DNA of 64,000 bases from Paenibacillus uliginis N3/975 (GCF_900177425.1 NZ_LT840184.1:4132263-4196262); one strand, 5' to 3'; numbered from the stretch's first letter, positions 26,336 through 35,873 are shown. Numbers and translations are program-made. Notes: generated by a model not told the origin, from the sequence alone.

Positions 26336-26375
26336 AAACGGCGCTGCCATCCTTTTATGGATGGCAGCGCCGTTT
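26336..26375. terminator. Hairpin between converging acuA and mtnN
   Basis: A perfect 17-bp GC-rich stem aaacggcgctgccatcc/ggatggcagcgccgttt with a ttttat loop. T-runs are short (TTT) on both sides, but the position between converging genes supports a shared terminator. Confidence 0.7.
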
Positions 26376-26409
26376 CAACATGAATATATGAAATGCAAAA
26401 CTTTATATT

Positions 26410-27111
26410 TTACAGATGATTTAATATATGACTGACAATAGAATGAGATCGCTGGGAAGCTTTAACGGTGAATTCTGCAAAATTAACATGTGCGGATCCG
26501 TCAGCTTTATCCGACATAGAACGAATAACGACGTAAGGCACACCATTCATATGGCAGACCTGAGCTACAGCAGATCCCTCCATCTCCGCACAGGCACCGT
26601 TCAGCTGCTCATACAGCGTTTGTACAGTGTCTCTGCTGGCGATAAATTGATCTCCAGATAATACCTTCCCCACAAGGTAACCTTCCGCTGCAAGCTCCTT
26701 ACAAGCGGTCTCAGCGAGGCTGATCAGGTGCTCATCTGCTAGAAAATCAGAAATGCTCTGGTATGGTATCACACCCCGTTCATAACCAAGAGGCGTCACA
26801 TCCATATCATGCTGCATGCAGGAAGAAGAAATGACAATATCCCCAATATTCAATCTTGGATCAAGCGCGCCCGCCACACCCGTAAACAACACTTGGGATA
26901 CACCGAAATAATCGATCAATATTTGAGTCGTCACTGCGGCATTTACCTTACCTACACCTGACTTACATACCACTACTTTTCTCCCTTGCAATGTGCCAGC
27001 TACGTAATTCACTCCTGCTTTCGACACTTTTTCACTACTATCCATTTGAGCCAAAAGCAGCTCAATCTCTTCGTCCATCGCACCAATCAGACCAATTATA
27101 GAAGTTGTCAT
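26410..27111 (-). CDS. mtnN: 5'-methylthioadenosine/S-adenosylhomocysteine nucleosidase
   Basis: The 233-aa protein has the MtnN/Pfs features: IGLIGAMDEEIELL at the N-terminus with the catalytic Glu, VVVCKSGVGKVNAAV, FTGVAGALDPRLNIGDIVIS, and C-terminal CAEMEGSAVAQVC and RSMSDKADG with the catalytic Asp. It removes adenine from methylthioadenosine and S-adenosylhomocysteine, recycling by-products of polyamine synthesis and methylation. The speA-type decarboxylase in the same window is in a linked pathway. Confidence 0.95.
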   Translation of the reverse strand: MTTSIIGLIGAMDEEIELLLAQMDSSEKVSKAGVNYVAGTLQGRKVVVCKSGVGKVNAAVTTQILIDYFGVSQVLFTGVAGALDPRLNIGDIVISSSCMQHDMDVTPLGYERGVIPYQSISDFLADEHLISLAETACKELAAEGYLVGKVLSGDQFIASRDTVQTLYEQLNGACAEMEGSAVAQVCHMNGVPYVVIRSMSDKADGSAHVNFAEFTVKASQRSHSIVSHILNHL

Positions 27112-27208
27112 AATTCTTTATGCCCCTCCACTCTTTCATATACCAGCATATACGCACTCTAATTTCCAGGACGTAAGCCGTACAAAGACTTCAAATTTCA
27201 AACACTAG

Positions 27209-27236
27209 AAAAAAGCTCCCTGAAGGAGCTTTTTTC
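27209..27236 (-). terminator. Rho-independent terminator of ccpA
   Basis: Stem aaaaaagctcc/ggagctttttt with a 5-nt loop, followed on the minus strand by its T6 run. It is 35 bases after the ccpA stop. Confidence 0.9.
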
Positions 27237-27270
27237 AACAAATATACATTTGTATGTTAAACATGAACAA

Positions 27271-28281
27271 CTACTCGTTTACATGACTAACGGAAAGACG
27301 AAGAATCGTCTCATGCGGTAAAATAACACGAGAATTTTCCACGTTTTCTTTTTTCATCAATTTAGTAAGCAAGCGCATTGCCACGGCTCCCAAATCGTAC
27401 ATCGGCTGGGCAACTGTTGTCAGCTGCGGACGAACCATGGACGCCATACGAATGTTGTCGACACTAATGATTGAGAAATCATCCGGAACTTTATAGCCTT
27501 CATCTTGAATGCTATGAATCGCTCCGATGGCCATTTCATCCGTTGCCGCAAATATAGCCGTCGGTTTCTTCTTCAGGCCCAAGAAATACTTCATAGCTTC
27601 TACACCAGATTCATAACGGTAATTACCGATACGCACGAGATCTTCTTGGTATTCAATACCAGCTGCCTCAAGTGCCTTCTTATAACCGTGAAAACGGGCA
27701 TAGCCATTAGCTGGATCCTGCAGAGTACCACTGATCATTGCAATCTCGCGGTGTCCATGTCGAATCAGAGTACTCACTGCATCAAAAGCAGCTTGCTCGT
27801 GATCGATATCAACCGAAGGGTATGAGCCTTTCTCATCACGAGTAGCACAGAGAACAATCGGCACTGCCGAGGTCTGGAATGCCTGGATGTGCTCGTCCGT
27901 CACGGTTCCGCCCATGAACAAGAGCCCGTCCACCTGCTTCTCAAGCAACGTATTGATAACACGAATTTCTTTTTCCTTCCGCTTGTCGGCGTTACACAAA
28001 ATGATATTGTAATGGTACATGTTGGCGATATCTTCGATACCCCGAGCAATTTCAGCAAAAATAGAGTTCGAAATGTCTGGGATTACAACGCCGACGGTTG
28101 TTGTCTTCTTGCTAGCCAGACCTCTGGCTACCGCATTAGGACGATATCCCAAACGCTCTATTGCTTCATAAACTTTCTTCCGGGTTTGAGGCTTAACGTT
28201 GGGGTTATTGTTGACAACCCGCGATACCGTCGCCATCGAAACGCCTGCTTCACGCGCCACATCGTAAATGGTTACCGTCAA
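27271..28281 (-). CDS. ccpA: Catabolite control protein A
   Basis: With the TTG start at 28281 (GGAG 9 bases upstream) the protein is 336 aa, the usual CcpA length; ATG starts further up (28317, 28293) lack ribosome binding sites. The LacI-type HTH reads TIYDVAREAGVSMATVSRVV, with the hinge LGYRPNAVARGLASKKT. The core is a periplasmic-binding-protein-like effector domain. CcpA, activated by HPr phosphorylated on Ser46, binds cre sites to repress or activate carbon genes. Cre-like sites are seen near acsA and the PTS operon in this window. Confidence 0.94.
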   Translation of the reverse strand: MTVTIYDVAREAGVSMATVSRVVNNNPNVKPQTRKKVYEAIERLGYRPNAVARGLASKKTTTVGVVIPDISNSIFAEIARGIEDIANMYHYNIILCNADKRKEKEIRVINTLLEKQVDGLLFMGGTVTDEHIQAFQTSAVPIVLCATRDEKGSYPSVDIDHEQAAFDAVSTLIRHGHREIAMISGTLQDPANGYARFHGYKKALEAAGIEYQEDLVRIGNYRYESGVEAMKYFLGLKKKPTAIFAATDEMAIGAIHSIQDEGYKVPDDFSIISVDNIRMASMVRPQLTTVAQPMYDLGAVAMRLLTKLMKKENVENSRVILPHETILRLSVSHVNE

Positions 28282-28387
28282 ATTCCTTCTCTCCATTGCC
28301 AATAAATTTTCTTTCATTCAAACATACGTTCAAAAGCCAATTAAATTTATGATACGACAAATTACTGCTTTGTGCAATGACACAGCC

Positions 28388-28735
28388 TTACAGGCTGTCC
28401 AATTTGCCTCTCAGCGCTTCAGCCGTAATATGGGAATGGGATGTATGCCAGACCGGCGCTCCTTGCCTTATAACAATAACTTGCGGCGATTCATGCTTAA
28501 CGCTTAAAACGTCCGCGGCTTCATTCGAAACCGGACGATCAGCCACCACATCAATCATAGCGTAGTCTATCTGTTCGTTCGGATGATTCTGCAGATAAGC
28601 AGTCACTTCCTCGTAAGCTCTGACGCTGATGGGACATCGTGTGCTGTGCTTGAACAGTAGCAGCGCCTTCTGGTGAGTTGATTCCAGCGCTGTACGCAAT
28701 TGTTCGTTTGTAGTCATTTTGGTCATAGTCGCCAT
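28388..28735 (-). CDS. ytxJ: YtxJ/BrxC-type monothiol bacilliredoxin
   Basis: The 115-aa thioredoxin-fold protein has the active-site segment LLFKHSTRCPIS, with one conserved Cys in a TRCPI context, and the cis-proline region HESPQVIVIRQG. YtxJ-type proteins remove bacillithiol from oxidised proteins. It is upstream of ccpA on the same strand, as in Bacillus where ytxJ is near ccpA. Separated from ccpA by 106 bases, so cotranscription is uncertain. Confidence 0.9.
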   Translation of the reverse strand: MATMTKMTTNEQLRTALESTHQKALLLFKHSTRCPISVRAYEEVTAYLQNHPNEQIDYAMIDVVADRPVSNEAADVLSVKHESPQVIVIRQGAPVWHTSHSHITAEALRGKLDSL

Positions 28736-28829
28736 AGGATATACATTCCCTTCATTGTATTGAAGTTCCTAACTTATATCCTAACAAAATGTTCGTGAAA
28801 AATCCAACAACCTCGACAAAATATGTCGA

Positions 28830-29339
28830 TTAACTTGCACAAAAATCTGAATTTTCCATTTTTAACTGTAAAAAAGCATTTACCTTCTCAAGACGGGTCA
28901 TGATTTCATCCATCCATACCGAGTCATCCTTCATTTTAGCAAAGCGGTAAAGATCAAGCAGCATATTAACGCGATCTTCAAACGCAGCCTTGTAACGCTG
29001 CTGAAATTCCTGGAGTGAATCACTGGATGACGACAATACTTCCCGCAACACAGATACGGGTTCATAAATATCAGCAAATGAAACCCAGGTTTGGCTCTTT
29101 ACATCTCCCAGCGAGTTTATGTAGTCCAGCAAATCCGGCTTTACCAGAGGCATGAGTTCATATGTTGAACAATTCTGACAAGCATAAACAGGGACATGAC
29201 AGATGCATGCCTTTCGTGCATATACTAACTTTCTCAGTTCCATTCTCATAATTTGTCCGCAGTTGCAAAGCTTCAACAAATGGGCCACCTCAAATCCTAT
29301 ATCATAATGTCTAGTTAATCTGAATTCTGGGTCTTTCAA
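28830..29339 (-). CDS. Conserved protein with cysteine pairs, 169 aa
   Basis: I do not recognise a named family. Three cysteine pairs (CNCG at about 25-28, CIC at about 46-48 and CQNC at about 54-57) suggest a zinc-binding knuckle in the N-terminal third. The rest is helical and acidic (two predicted helices around residues 105-160). The start at 29339 is a TTG without a clear ribosome binding site, so the true start may differ. It is on the same strand as ytxJ and 94 bases upstream. Confidence 0.65.
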   Translation of the reverse strand: MKDPEFRLTRHYDIGFEVAHLLKLCNCGQIMRMELRKLVYARKACICHVPVYACQNCSTYELMPLVKPDLLDYINSLGDVKSQTWVSFADIYEPVSVLREVLSSSSDSLQEFQQRYKAAFEDRVNMLLDLYRFAKMKDDSVWMDEIMTRLEKVNAFLQLKMENSDFCAS

Positions 29340-29576
29340 TCGATTACAAAAAAATATTACTCTTCGATATGAATAGTCCTATTTGACTATCATATCAGAG
29401 ATCTCTTCAAATTTGTGATGATGCTTTTATTACCATTTATGTATCTAAATGTTTTAAATATGGCGAAAGAATGAATCCTCGTAAACTTTTTGTTACAATA
29501 AACTTATTCGGCAGCGGATTATTTTAGATTTATTAGATCATGCCGGGATTTGTTCACCGAAAGGAGCTCTGTACCT

Positions 29577-30110
29577 ATGAGACTAACTGGTAAAAAAGTA
29601 ATTGCTCTTGTTGACGAAGAGTTTGAGGATTTGGAATTATGGTATCCCGTTTACCGGGTTCGTGAGGAAGGTGCTGAAGTTCATCTGGCCGGGCTGGAGA
29701 AAGGGAAAACTTATATCGGCAAGTACGGTGTTCCAGCCACTGCAGAATATTCGTTTGATGAGCTTGACAGCAAAGATTATGATGGAATTCTCGTGCCGGG
29801 TGGATGGGCGCCCGATAAACTTCGCCGTTATGACAAAGTACTTCAATTCGTACGTGAAATGCACGAGGATAAAAAGCCTATCGGGCAAATATGTCATGCA
29901 GGATGGGTGCTGATTTCAGCCAAAATTTTAAACGGCGTCACCGTCACTTCCACACCCGGAATCCGTGATGACATGGAAAACGGAGGGGCTGTCTGGATAG
30001 ATGAAGCGGTAGTCACCGACGGGCACATTATATCTGCACGGCGTCCTCCGGATCTCCCTCCTTACGGCAAAGCGTTTTGCGATGCACTGGCAGGCGGGCA
30101 ACAATATTAA
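29577..30110 (+). CDS. DJ-1/PfpI family protein (YfkM/YraA-like)
   Basis: The 177-aa protein has the DJ-1/PfpI fold pattern: KKVIALVDEEFEDLELWYPV with the conserved Glu, ILVPGGWAPDKLR, and the nucleophile elbow GQICHAGW with the catalytic Cys. In Bacillus such proteins are general stress proteins, proposed to act on glycated or damaged substrates; older annotations call them intracellular proteases. The ATG at 29577 follows AAAGGAG by 10 bases. A terminator follows the gene. Confidence 0.9.
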   Translation: MRLTGKKVIALVDEEFEDLELWYPVYRVREEGAEVHLAGLEKGKTYIGKYGVPATAEYSFDELDSKDYDGILVPGGWAPDKLRRYDKVLQFVREMHEDKKPIGQICHAGWVLISAKILNGVTVTSTPGIRDDMENGGAVWIDEAVVTDGHIISARRPPDLPPYGKAFCDALAGGQQY

Positions 30111-30147
30111 GACTATTTTTGTAACCTGAATATATGCTTCTAACGAA

Positions 30148-30200
30148 AAAGCCGTCTACGACTGAGTTCAATCTCATCCGTGACGGCTTTGTTCAATTTT
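30148..30200 (+). terminator. Rho-independent terminator of the PfpI gene
   Basis: Stem aaagccgtc/gacggcttt (30148-30156 with 30182-30190), with an inner loop, then gttcaatttt. Confidence 0.7.
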
Positions 30201-30272
30201 ATCTGGTTTGGAGAAGGCTTGTCCTATCCAAAAAACGATCACAATATATTCAGAGTTAGACTAAAAGCACCA

Positions 30273-32036
30273 TTACGAAGCCGAAATATCCTTACCGTTA
30301 CCATCGGTTAAAAAACTGTTCCGTTCCGCGAAATTGGTAAGACGTTCTTCAACCTCAGCACTCGTACGAAGCTTGAAACAGGCTGTCGCCTCCTTCTTGG
30401 CCTCCTCCGAATTCGTATTAAGAACACGGTGCTTTACCTTAAGCAAAGAAAGCGGAGACATACTCAGGTCCTGCACTCCGAGCTTAAGCCAGAGTGGAAC
30501 TGCACGTTCATCGCCAGCGAGTTCTCCACATACACTGACAGGTATTCCAGCTTGCTTGGCGGCCTCTACAGTAGACCGAAGCATACGCAGCACCGCCGGG
30601 TGGAACGGATGGTACATATGAGCAATCTGCTCGTTCATACGATCCACCGCCAGTACATACTGCACTAAATCGTTCGTTCCAATACTGAAAAAGTCACTCT
30701 CCTCAGCAAGGAGATCGGCAATGGTCACCGCAGCCGGCACTTCAATCATGATGCCAACCTTGATGTGTGGATTATAGGAAATGCCACGACGGTCAAGATC
30801 GGCCATGGAGCGTTTAAGAATTTCATTAGCTTGGTGTATCTCATCAACGGAAGAGATCATCGGATACATAATCTTAACATTTCCGTAGCTGCTGGCTCTT
30901 AAAATGGCGGTCAGCTGCGTCTGGAACAACTCCGTCCGATCCAGACTGATCCGGATCGCGCGATATCCAAGCACTGGGTTTTCTTCCTCAGGCAATGAAA
31001 AATAATCCAACTGCTTATCGCCGCCGATATCGAGTGTTCGGATAACGACAGATGAATCCCCTGCTTTTTCAGCAACCTGTCGGTATACCTCGAACTGTTC
31101 ATTTTCCGTAGGGAATGTGCTTCGGTCCATGTAAAGAAATTCTGTGCGGAACAAGCCTACGCCCTCAGCACCATTTCCCAAGGCCATATCCAGTTCCTTC
31201 AAAGAGTTCATGTTCGCTGCGAGGTGGAAATATGAACCATCCTTTGTAACAGCCTCCACAGTCGAGAGCAGCTGAAGCTGTTCCTTCTTCTTTCGCTGCT
31301 CATCCCGGATCGCCTTGTAGCGGTCCAGTATCATCTGATTGGGATTAATGTACAGATGCCCCTCATCTCCGTCCAGCACAAGGAACTCTCCTGTCTGGAT
31401 CGGCTTCTCCAAACGGTTCTCAATGCCAGACACAAGCGGAATCCCGATTGCTCTGGCCATAATAGCAGAATGGGAAGTTTTCCCACCCGCCATTGTCACA
31501 ATGCCCAAAACGTGAGATGGGTTGAGGTGAGCAAGCTGCGACGGAGACAGCTCCTTAGCCACCAGAATATATGGCTGTGTATCCGACGGCAGTGTCACTT
31601 CAGGCGCACCAAGCAAATGTTTGAGAAGACGGTTTCCGACATCCTTGATATCAAGCGCCCGCTCTTTCATATATTCATCATCGAGCAGATCGAACATCGA
31701 TACAAAATGGTCAATAGCTTCCTTTACAGCAACTTCGGCCGCTTTGTATTGACGCTCAATCAGACCCTGAATTTCATTCATGAACACCGGATCCTCCAAA
31801 ATAGCGAGGTGTGCATCAAAAATATGCGACTCTTCATCCCCCACCATTTCTTTGAATTCGTTCTTGATATATTCAATTTCATCCTTGGAGGTCCGTATGC
31901 CTTCATAAAGGCGCTCGAACTCTTTGGCCAAATCGACGGCGTCGATTTCAGAATCTGGCAGATCAAGCTCCCAATGAGGAAGCACAAACGCCTTGCCGAA
32001 CGCAACGCCCGCTGCTGCGCCAATGCCTTGAATCAT
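30273..32036 (-). CDS. ptsI: Phosphoenolpyruvate-protein phosphotransferase (EI of the PTS)
   Basis: The 587-aa protein has the EI features: N-terminal IQGIGAAAGVAFGKA, the phosphorylated His189 in AGGKTSHSAIMAR, the PEP-binding GLFRTEFLYM segment, RTLDIGGDKQ, EVPAAVTIADLLAEESDFFSIGTNDLVQY, and the catalytic Cys in SVCGELAGD. It transfers phosphate from PEP to HPr in the cytosol. It overlaps the upstream EIICBA gene by 4 bases (ATGA). No ptsH lies between or after, unlike the usual Bacillus ptsGHI order. Confidence 0.95.
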   Translation of the reverse strand: MIQGIGAAAGVAFGKAFVLPHWELDLPDSEIDAVDLAKEFERLYEGIRTSKDEIEYIKNEFKEMVGDEESHIFDAHLAILEDPVFMNEIQGLIERQYKAAEVAVKEAIDHFVSMFDLLDDEYMKERALDIKDVGNRLLKHLLGAPEVTLPSDTQPYILVAKELSPSQLAHLNPSHVLGIVTMAGGKTSHSAIMARAIGIPLVSGIENRLEKPIQTGEFLVLDGDEGHLYINPNQMILDRYKAIRDEQRKKKEQLQLLSTVEAVTKDGSYFHLAANMNSLKELDMALGNGAEGVGLFRTEFLYMDRSTFPTENEQFEVYRQVAEKAGDSSVVIRTLDIGGDKQLDYFSLPEEENPVLGYRAIRISLDRTELFQTQLTAILRASSYGNVKIMYPMISSVDEIHQANEILKRSMADLDRRGISYNPHIKVGIMIEVPAAVTIADLLAEESDFFSIGTNDLVQYVLAVDRMNEQIAHMYHPFHPAVLRMLRSTVEAAKQAGIPVSVCGELAGDERAVPLWLKLGVQDLSMSPLSLLKVKHRVLNTNSEEAKKEATACFKLRTSAEVEERLTNFAERNSFLTDGNGKDISAS

Positions 32037-33916
32037 GATTCTCTACCCCCAGCGTTACTTTCATTTAATACAACTGACATGACCGATGATTGCCCTTTTT
32101 TGACCGATTTGAACGGTGCAAAACTCCATGACCTTACTTTATCCGGATTCGTAATAACCATTGGTGTTGCAAGTGAGGCCGCGTGTGTCTTTAGATAACC
32201 AAGATCAAATTTTACCAGTAATTGTCCTGGCTCCACCGCGTCTCCTTCGCTTACGACGGCCGTAAACGGCCCCTTCAGCTGCGAAGTATCGATACCAATG
32301 TGTATTAGAACCTCCAAGCCTTCTGGCGTGGAAATACCGATAGCGTGCATTGTAGGATATATATGCATAACTGTTCCGTATACAGGCGATACCAACTCAC
32401 CCTTTTCCGGAATAAAGGCCACACCGCTGCCCACTAGCTTGGCTGCAAAAATATCATCCGGCACTTCCTCAATAGGCAGCATCCGGCCTTGGACTGGAGC
32501 ACTGAACAATACCCGTGGCAGATCCCGCTGCATCAGCTTGTTGATCTCCTCGCGGATCAGCTCGGAATACGTACCGAATACAACCTGCACGTTGCCGCCG
32601 CCCAGCTTAATAATGCCTGCCGAACCGAGAAGCTTAAGTGCGTTTGTATCAATCTGACGATCGTTGTATACGGTCAACCTTAACCGAGTCATACAGGATT
32701 CTACCTGTACGATATTGTCCTTACCACCCAGCGCATCCAAAATTAGCGGAGCCTGATATGGGATATTCCCGGCCCATCCTTCCAGCGCAGAGCCTTCCTC
32801 ACGTCCCGGTGTTGGAATCCCGAACCTGCGGATCGCCCACCTGAATAGAAAATAATAAATTAATCCGTAGGCAATACCAATCGGAATGAGTATCCACGCA
32901 TTTTGGGACAGATGATAGTTGATCACAAAATCGATAAACCCTGCGGAATACGAAAAGCCATGATGAATATCAAATGTATACGTCAAAACCATGGCAAACC
33001 CGGCCATCAACGCGTGCAGGACATACAAATATGGTGAAGCAAACAAAAAGGCGAACTCTATCTGCTCTGATACCCCTGTCAAAAAACATACGAGAGCCGA
33101 ACGCATAAACGTCTTTTTGACCTTTGGTTTCAGATCCTCCCGTGCTTCCCCAATAATTGCGAATGCAATAGCAGGCAGGGCGAACATCATGATCGGAAAC
33201 AATCCGGCCATAAAATCCCCCGCTGTCGGGTCACCTGCAAAAAATCGGGGCAGATCACCTTGAACGATCGTGCCGTCCGCTGTTTCATATGTACCAAGCT
33301 GAAACCAGTAAACATTGTTTAATATATGGTGAAGCCCAAAAGCCGTCAGAACCCGGTACAAAATCCCGTATAAAAACAATCCGAATCCACCCATATGTAC
33401 GGTCAGCGTATAAAAGGCTTCAAACCCCCTCTGTATGAATGGGGCAACACTTATCATTCCCCAGGCAAAAAGGGCGGAGAAAAATCCCATAGTGAGCAGA
33501 ACAAAACGAGAGCCTCCGAAAAATTGTATCGCCTCCGGAAGCTTTATATGTTTAAAACGGTTGTAAACTATACTCGAAACAATTCCGAATATGATACCGA
33601 TCAAGGTTGATGGCTGAACGCTTCCGTCACCGGCGATCGAGGTGACCTGAGCATAGATGAACATACCTGCCAGCGCCGCTAATCCCGCAGGACCTCCCTG
33701 ATTAGACAGTCCCCAAGCGACTCCGATCGCGAATAAATAGGGCATATAATAGAACACACCGTGGCCGGCCGCAGAAGCGATCTCGCCCAAATTTTCAAAT
33801 CCCCATGAAGCCCATGGCAAACTCCCTATACTAAGCAGGAGAGCTGCCGCAGGAAGAGCCATAGTAGGGAGCATGACTGCTCTGCCCAATTGCTGTAATG
33901 ATCCCAACCAGTTCAA
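32033..33916 (-). CDS. PTS EIICBA transporter of the glucose/N-acetylglucosamine family
   Basis: The 627-aa protein has EIIC (1-370, about ten hydrophobic segments, with GDPTAGDFMAGLFPIMMF), EIIB (about 385-470, phosphocysteine Cys408 in ESCMTRLRL) and EIIA (about 490-620, His524 in MHAIGI and active His539 in VLIHIGIDT). It imports and phosphorylates a hexose. The family covers glucose and N-acetylglucosamine; the EIIC segment LPRFFAGDPTAG leans towards the latter but does not decide it. The start is TTG, with AAGGAGG 7 bases upstream. It is coupled to ptsI. Confidence 0.93.
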   Translation of the reverse strand: MNWLGSLQQLGRAVMLPTMALPAAALLLSIGSLPWASWGFENLGEIASAAGHGVFYYMPYLFAIGVAWGLSNQGGPAGLAALAGMFIYAQVTSIAGDGSVQPSTLIGIIFGIVSSIVYNRFKHIKLPEAIQFFGGSRFVLLTMGFFSALFAWGMISVAPFIQRGFEAFYTLTVHMGGFGLFLYGILYRVLTAFGLHHILNNVYWFQLGTYETADGTIVQGDLPRFFAGDPTAGDFMAGLFPIMMFALPAIAFAIIGEAREDLKPKVKKTFMRSALVCFLTGVSEQIEFAFLFASPYLYVLHALMAGFAMVLTYTFDIHHGFSYSAGFIDFVINYHLSQNAWILIPIGIAYGLIYYFLFRWAIRRFGIPTPGREEGSALEGWAGNIPYQAPLILDALGGKDNIVQVESCMTRLRLTVYNDRQIDTNALKLLGSAGIIKLGGGNVQVVFGTYSELIREEINKLMQRDLPRVLFSAPVQGRMLPIEEVPDDIFAAKLVGSGVAFIPEKGELVSPVYGTVMHIYPTMHAIGISTPEGLEVLIHIGIDTSQLKGPFTAVVSEGDAVEPGQLLVKFDLGYLKTHAASLATPMVITNPDKVRSWSFAPFKSVKKGQSSVMSVVLNESNAGGRES

Positions 33917-33942
33917 GGCGAGCCCTCCTTTCTATTCTAGAT

Positions 33943-33956
33943 GGTAAGCGCTGATC
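33943..33956 (-). promoter_or_regulatory. Candidate cre site before the PTS operon
   Basis: ggtaagcgctgatc has the cre core (taagcgct) but two or three mismatches in the outer half. It lies 27 bases before the start codon. A role in CcpA control is inference. Confidence 0.35.
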
Positions 33957-34039
33957 TGGATTTTGTCAAAAGATATGGCCTATGAAAAAAAGGACAAGCC
34001 CCAATGCTGGGACCTGCCTAACACTTTAGTCATGAATGA

Positions 34040-34462
34040 TTATTTTCCCCTCAATGCGATGGAATCCTCTACCTTTATACACCGATCCATGATCGCGATC
34101 ATACCGTGCTCATCCGCAATTGCTGCAGCCTCGCTACTAACCACACCTTGCTGAAGCCATAATACCTTAGCACCGATCTCAGCTGCCTCACGCGCCACGT
34201 CAGCACAGTATTCACTTCTTCTGAACACATTCACAATATCAACCGGCTCAGGGATGTCCTGAAGTGATGCGTAACACTTCTCACCCAGAATTTCGGACGC
34301 TTTTGGATTCACAGGGATAATGCGATAGCCTCGGTTTTGCATTGCCTGCGAGACCATGTATGACGTACGGTCCGTTCGGTCTGACAAACCAACGACCGCA
34401 ATGTTGCCAGCATTCCGTAAAATGTCTGCTATTTGTTCACGTGAAGGATTCTCAAACGCCAT
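34040..34462 (-). CDS. CoA-binding domain protein (YccU-like)
   Basis: The 140-aa protein is a single CoA-binding Rossmann domain: NIAVVGLSDRTDRTSYMVSQAMQNRGYRIIPVNP, then EKCYASLQDIPEPVDIVNVFRRSE, and a C-terminal VLWLQQGVVSSEAAAIA segment that matches the family active region. The family (YccU) binds CoA or a derivative; its reaction is not known. It lies 53 bases downstream of aroA on the same strand. Confidence 0.88.
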   Translation of the reverse strand: MAFENPSREQIADILRNAGNIAVVGLSDRTDRTSYMVSQAMQNRGYRIIPVNPKASEILGEKCYASLQDIPEPVDIVNVFRRSEYCADVAREAAEIGAKVLWLQQGVVSSEAAAIADEHGMIAIMDRCIKVEDSIALRGK

Positions 34463-34514
34463 CTTGAATACCTACCTTTCCGGAGTTTCCCGAAGATTTC
34501 TTTATACCGCTAAT

Positions 34515-35807
34515 CTATTTTACCCATTCCACATCGGCGCCAAGCGCTTTTAAATGATCGAAGTATTGAGGATATGACTTAGCAACATGGTGCGCGTCCT
34601 TAATGAGCAAGGGTTTCTCAGAACGAAGTCCAACTACGGTCAGAGCCATAATAACCCGATGATCATAATGCGCATTAATTTCTACGCCGCCTTCCACACC
34701 TTCCGGACGACCGTGAACGATGATTTCGGCCTGCTTTTCCTCAACATTTGCTCCTGCTTTGCGAAGTTCGTTCAAATAATCCGTAATCCGGTCACATTCC
34801 TTATAGCGAAGATTCTCCACGTTATAGAAACGGGAAGTCCCTTCCGCGAACACTGCGGCAGCAACCATGGCCAGAACGGCATCCGTTGCCGTATCCCCGT
34901 CAAATTCCAGCGCCTGCAGTTTGCCGTTTCCTTGTACACGAACATCCCCATTCTCATGTGTCAGAGGAGTCTGCATCATCTTCAGCACATCGATAATCGC
35001 TCGTTCACCCTGTTTGCTGTCCTCGGACAGATTTCGAATCGTCACATCCGATTGTGTAACCGCAGCAGCGGCAAGAACGGCTGCCGACCCAGGATAGTCT
35101 CCCTGCACGGTATATGTTTTAGCTTGATAGCTCTGACCTCCCGGAACACGGAAATGCATATAGTCATCAGTTGCATGAATGACGATGCCTGCCTGTTCAA
35201 GTACTTCAAGCGTCTGGCCGATCACGACCTTAGACTTCAGATCACCTGTAACCGTAATTTCACTGTCTTCCGCTAGCAACGGCGTAACGAACAGTAGCGC
35301 GCTGAGGTACTGGGAACTGACCGAACCCGAAACCGAAATATTTCCGCCTTTCGGCTGGCCACCACGGATTGTAATCGGCAGCCGTCCATTGTTGTGATCC
35401 ACCTCAACCCCTAGCTGACCAAGTGCGTCGATGAGGTCATCATGGGGACGTTTGCCAAGTGAATCCGGATAAGTATTTACAAATGTAACTTCCTTGGACA
35501 ATACAGTAATTCCCATCAAAAACCGGAGTACGGCTCCTGCATTTCCAACATTCAGTTCTTTCACATTTTTCGGAGAGCGTCCAAAGCCAGTAATAACCGC
35601 CTTCTCGTCATCTTCAACCAGCGTTGCTCCGAGGTCCTGAATGCAGCGTCTCATCGCATCGCTATCTTCACTGTGGGCCGGATAGTAAATCGTACTTTCC
35701 CCTTCGGCAAGCGCCGCAACAAGCAAATAACGAGTGGTATAGTTTTTGGAAGACAAGGCTCCAATTTCCCCTTTTAACTCGGGTGTCGGTCTGACAATAA
35801 CGTCCAT
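34515..35807 (-). CDS. aroA: 3-phosphoshikimate 1-carboxyvinyltransferase (EPSP synthase)
   Basis: The 430-aa protein makes EPSP from shikimate-3-phosphate and PEP in the chorismate pathway. Conserved residues seen include the KxxxxR pair in SSKNYTTRYL, GKRP, SSQYLSALL, the Asp in TDAVLAM, LRYKECDRI, DHRV and AKSYPQYF. Two active-site stretches differ from the common pattern: the PEP/glyphosate loop is GNAGAVLRFL rather than GNAGTAMRPL or GNSGTTIRL, and the usual Ser in the KS motif is Asn (SKNY). aroK is about 0.5 kb away on the same strand, upstream. Confidence 0.93.
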   Translation of the reverse strand: MDVIVRPTPELKGEIGALSSKNYTTRYLLVAALAEGESTIYYPAHSEDSDAMRRCIQDLGATLVEDDEKAVITGFGRSPKNVKELNVGNAGAVLRFLMGITVLSKEVTFVNTYPDSLGKRPHDDLIDALGQLGVEVDHNNGRLPITIRGGQPKGGNISVSGSVSSQYLSALLFVTPLLAEDSEITVTGDLKSKVVIGQTLEVLEQAGIVIHATDDYMHFRVPGGQSYQAKTYTVQGDYPGSAAVLAAAAVTQSDVTIRNLSEDSKQGERAIIDVLKMMQTPLTHENGDVRVQGNGKLQALEFDGDTATDAVLAMVAAAVFAEGTSRFYNVENLRYKECDRITDYLNELRKAGANVEEKQAEIIVHGRPEGVEGGVEINAHYDHRVIMALTVVGLRSEKPLLIKDAHHVAKSYPQYFDHLKALGADVEWVK

Positions 35808-35873
35808 TATGTATTCTCTCCTTTTTTAGTAAGTATCGTTCTATCTTCATTCTCTTTTCACAAAATGGAAAAA

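Noticed and set aside
31356..32198. 280-aa open frame opposite ptsI
   Set aside because: Antisense to an intact ptsI, no family pattern and no start site.
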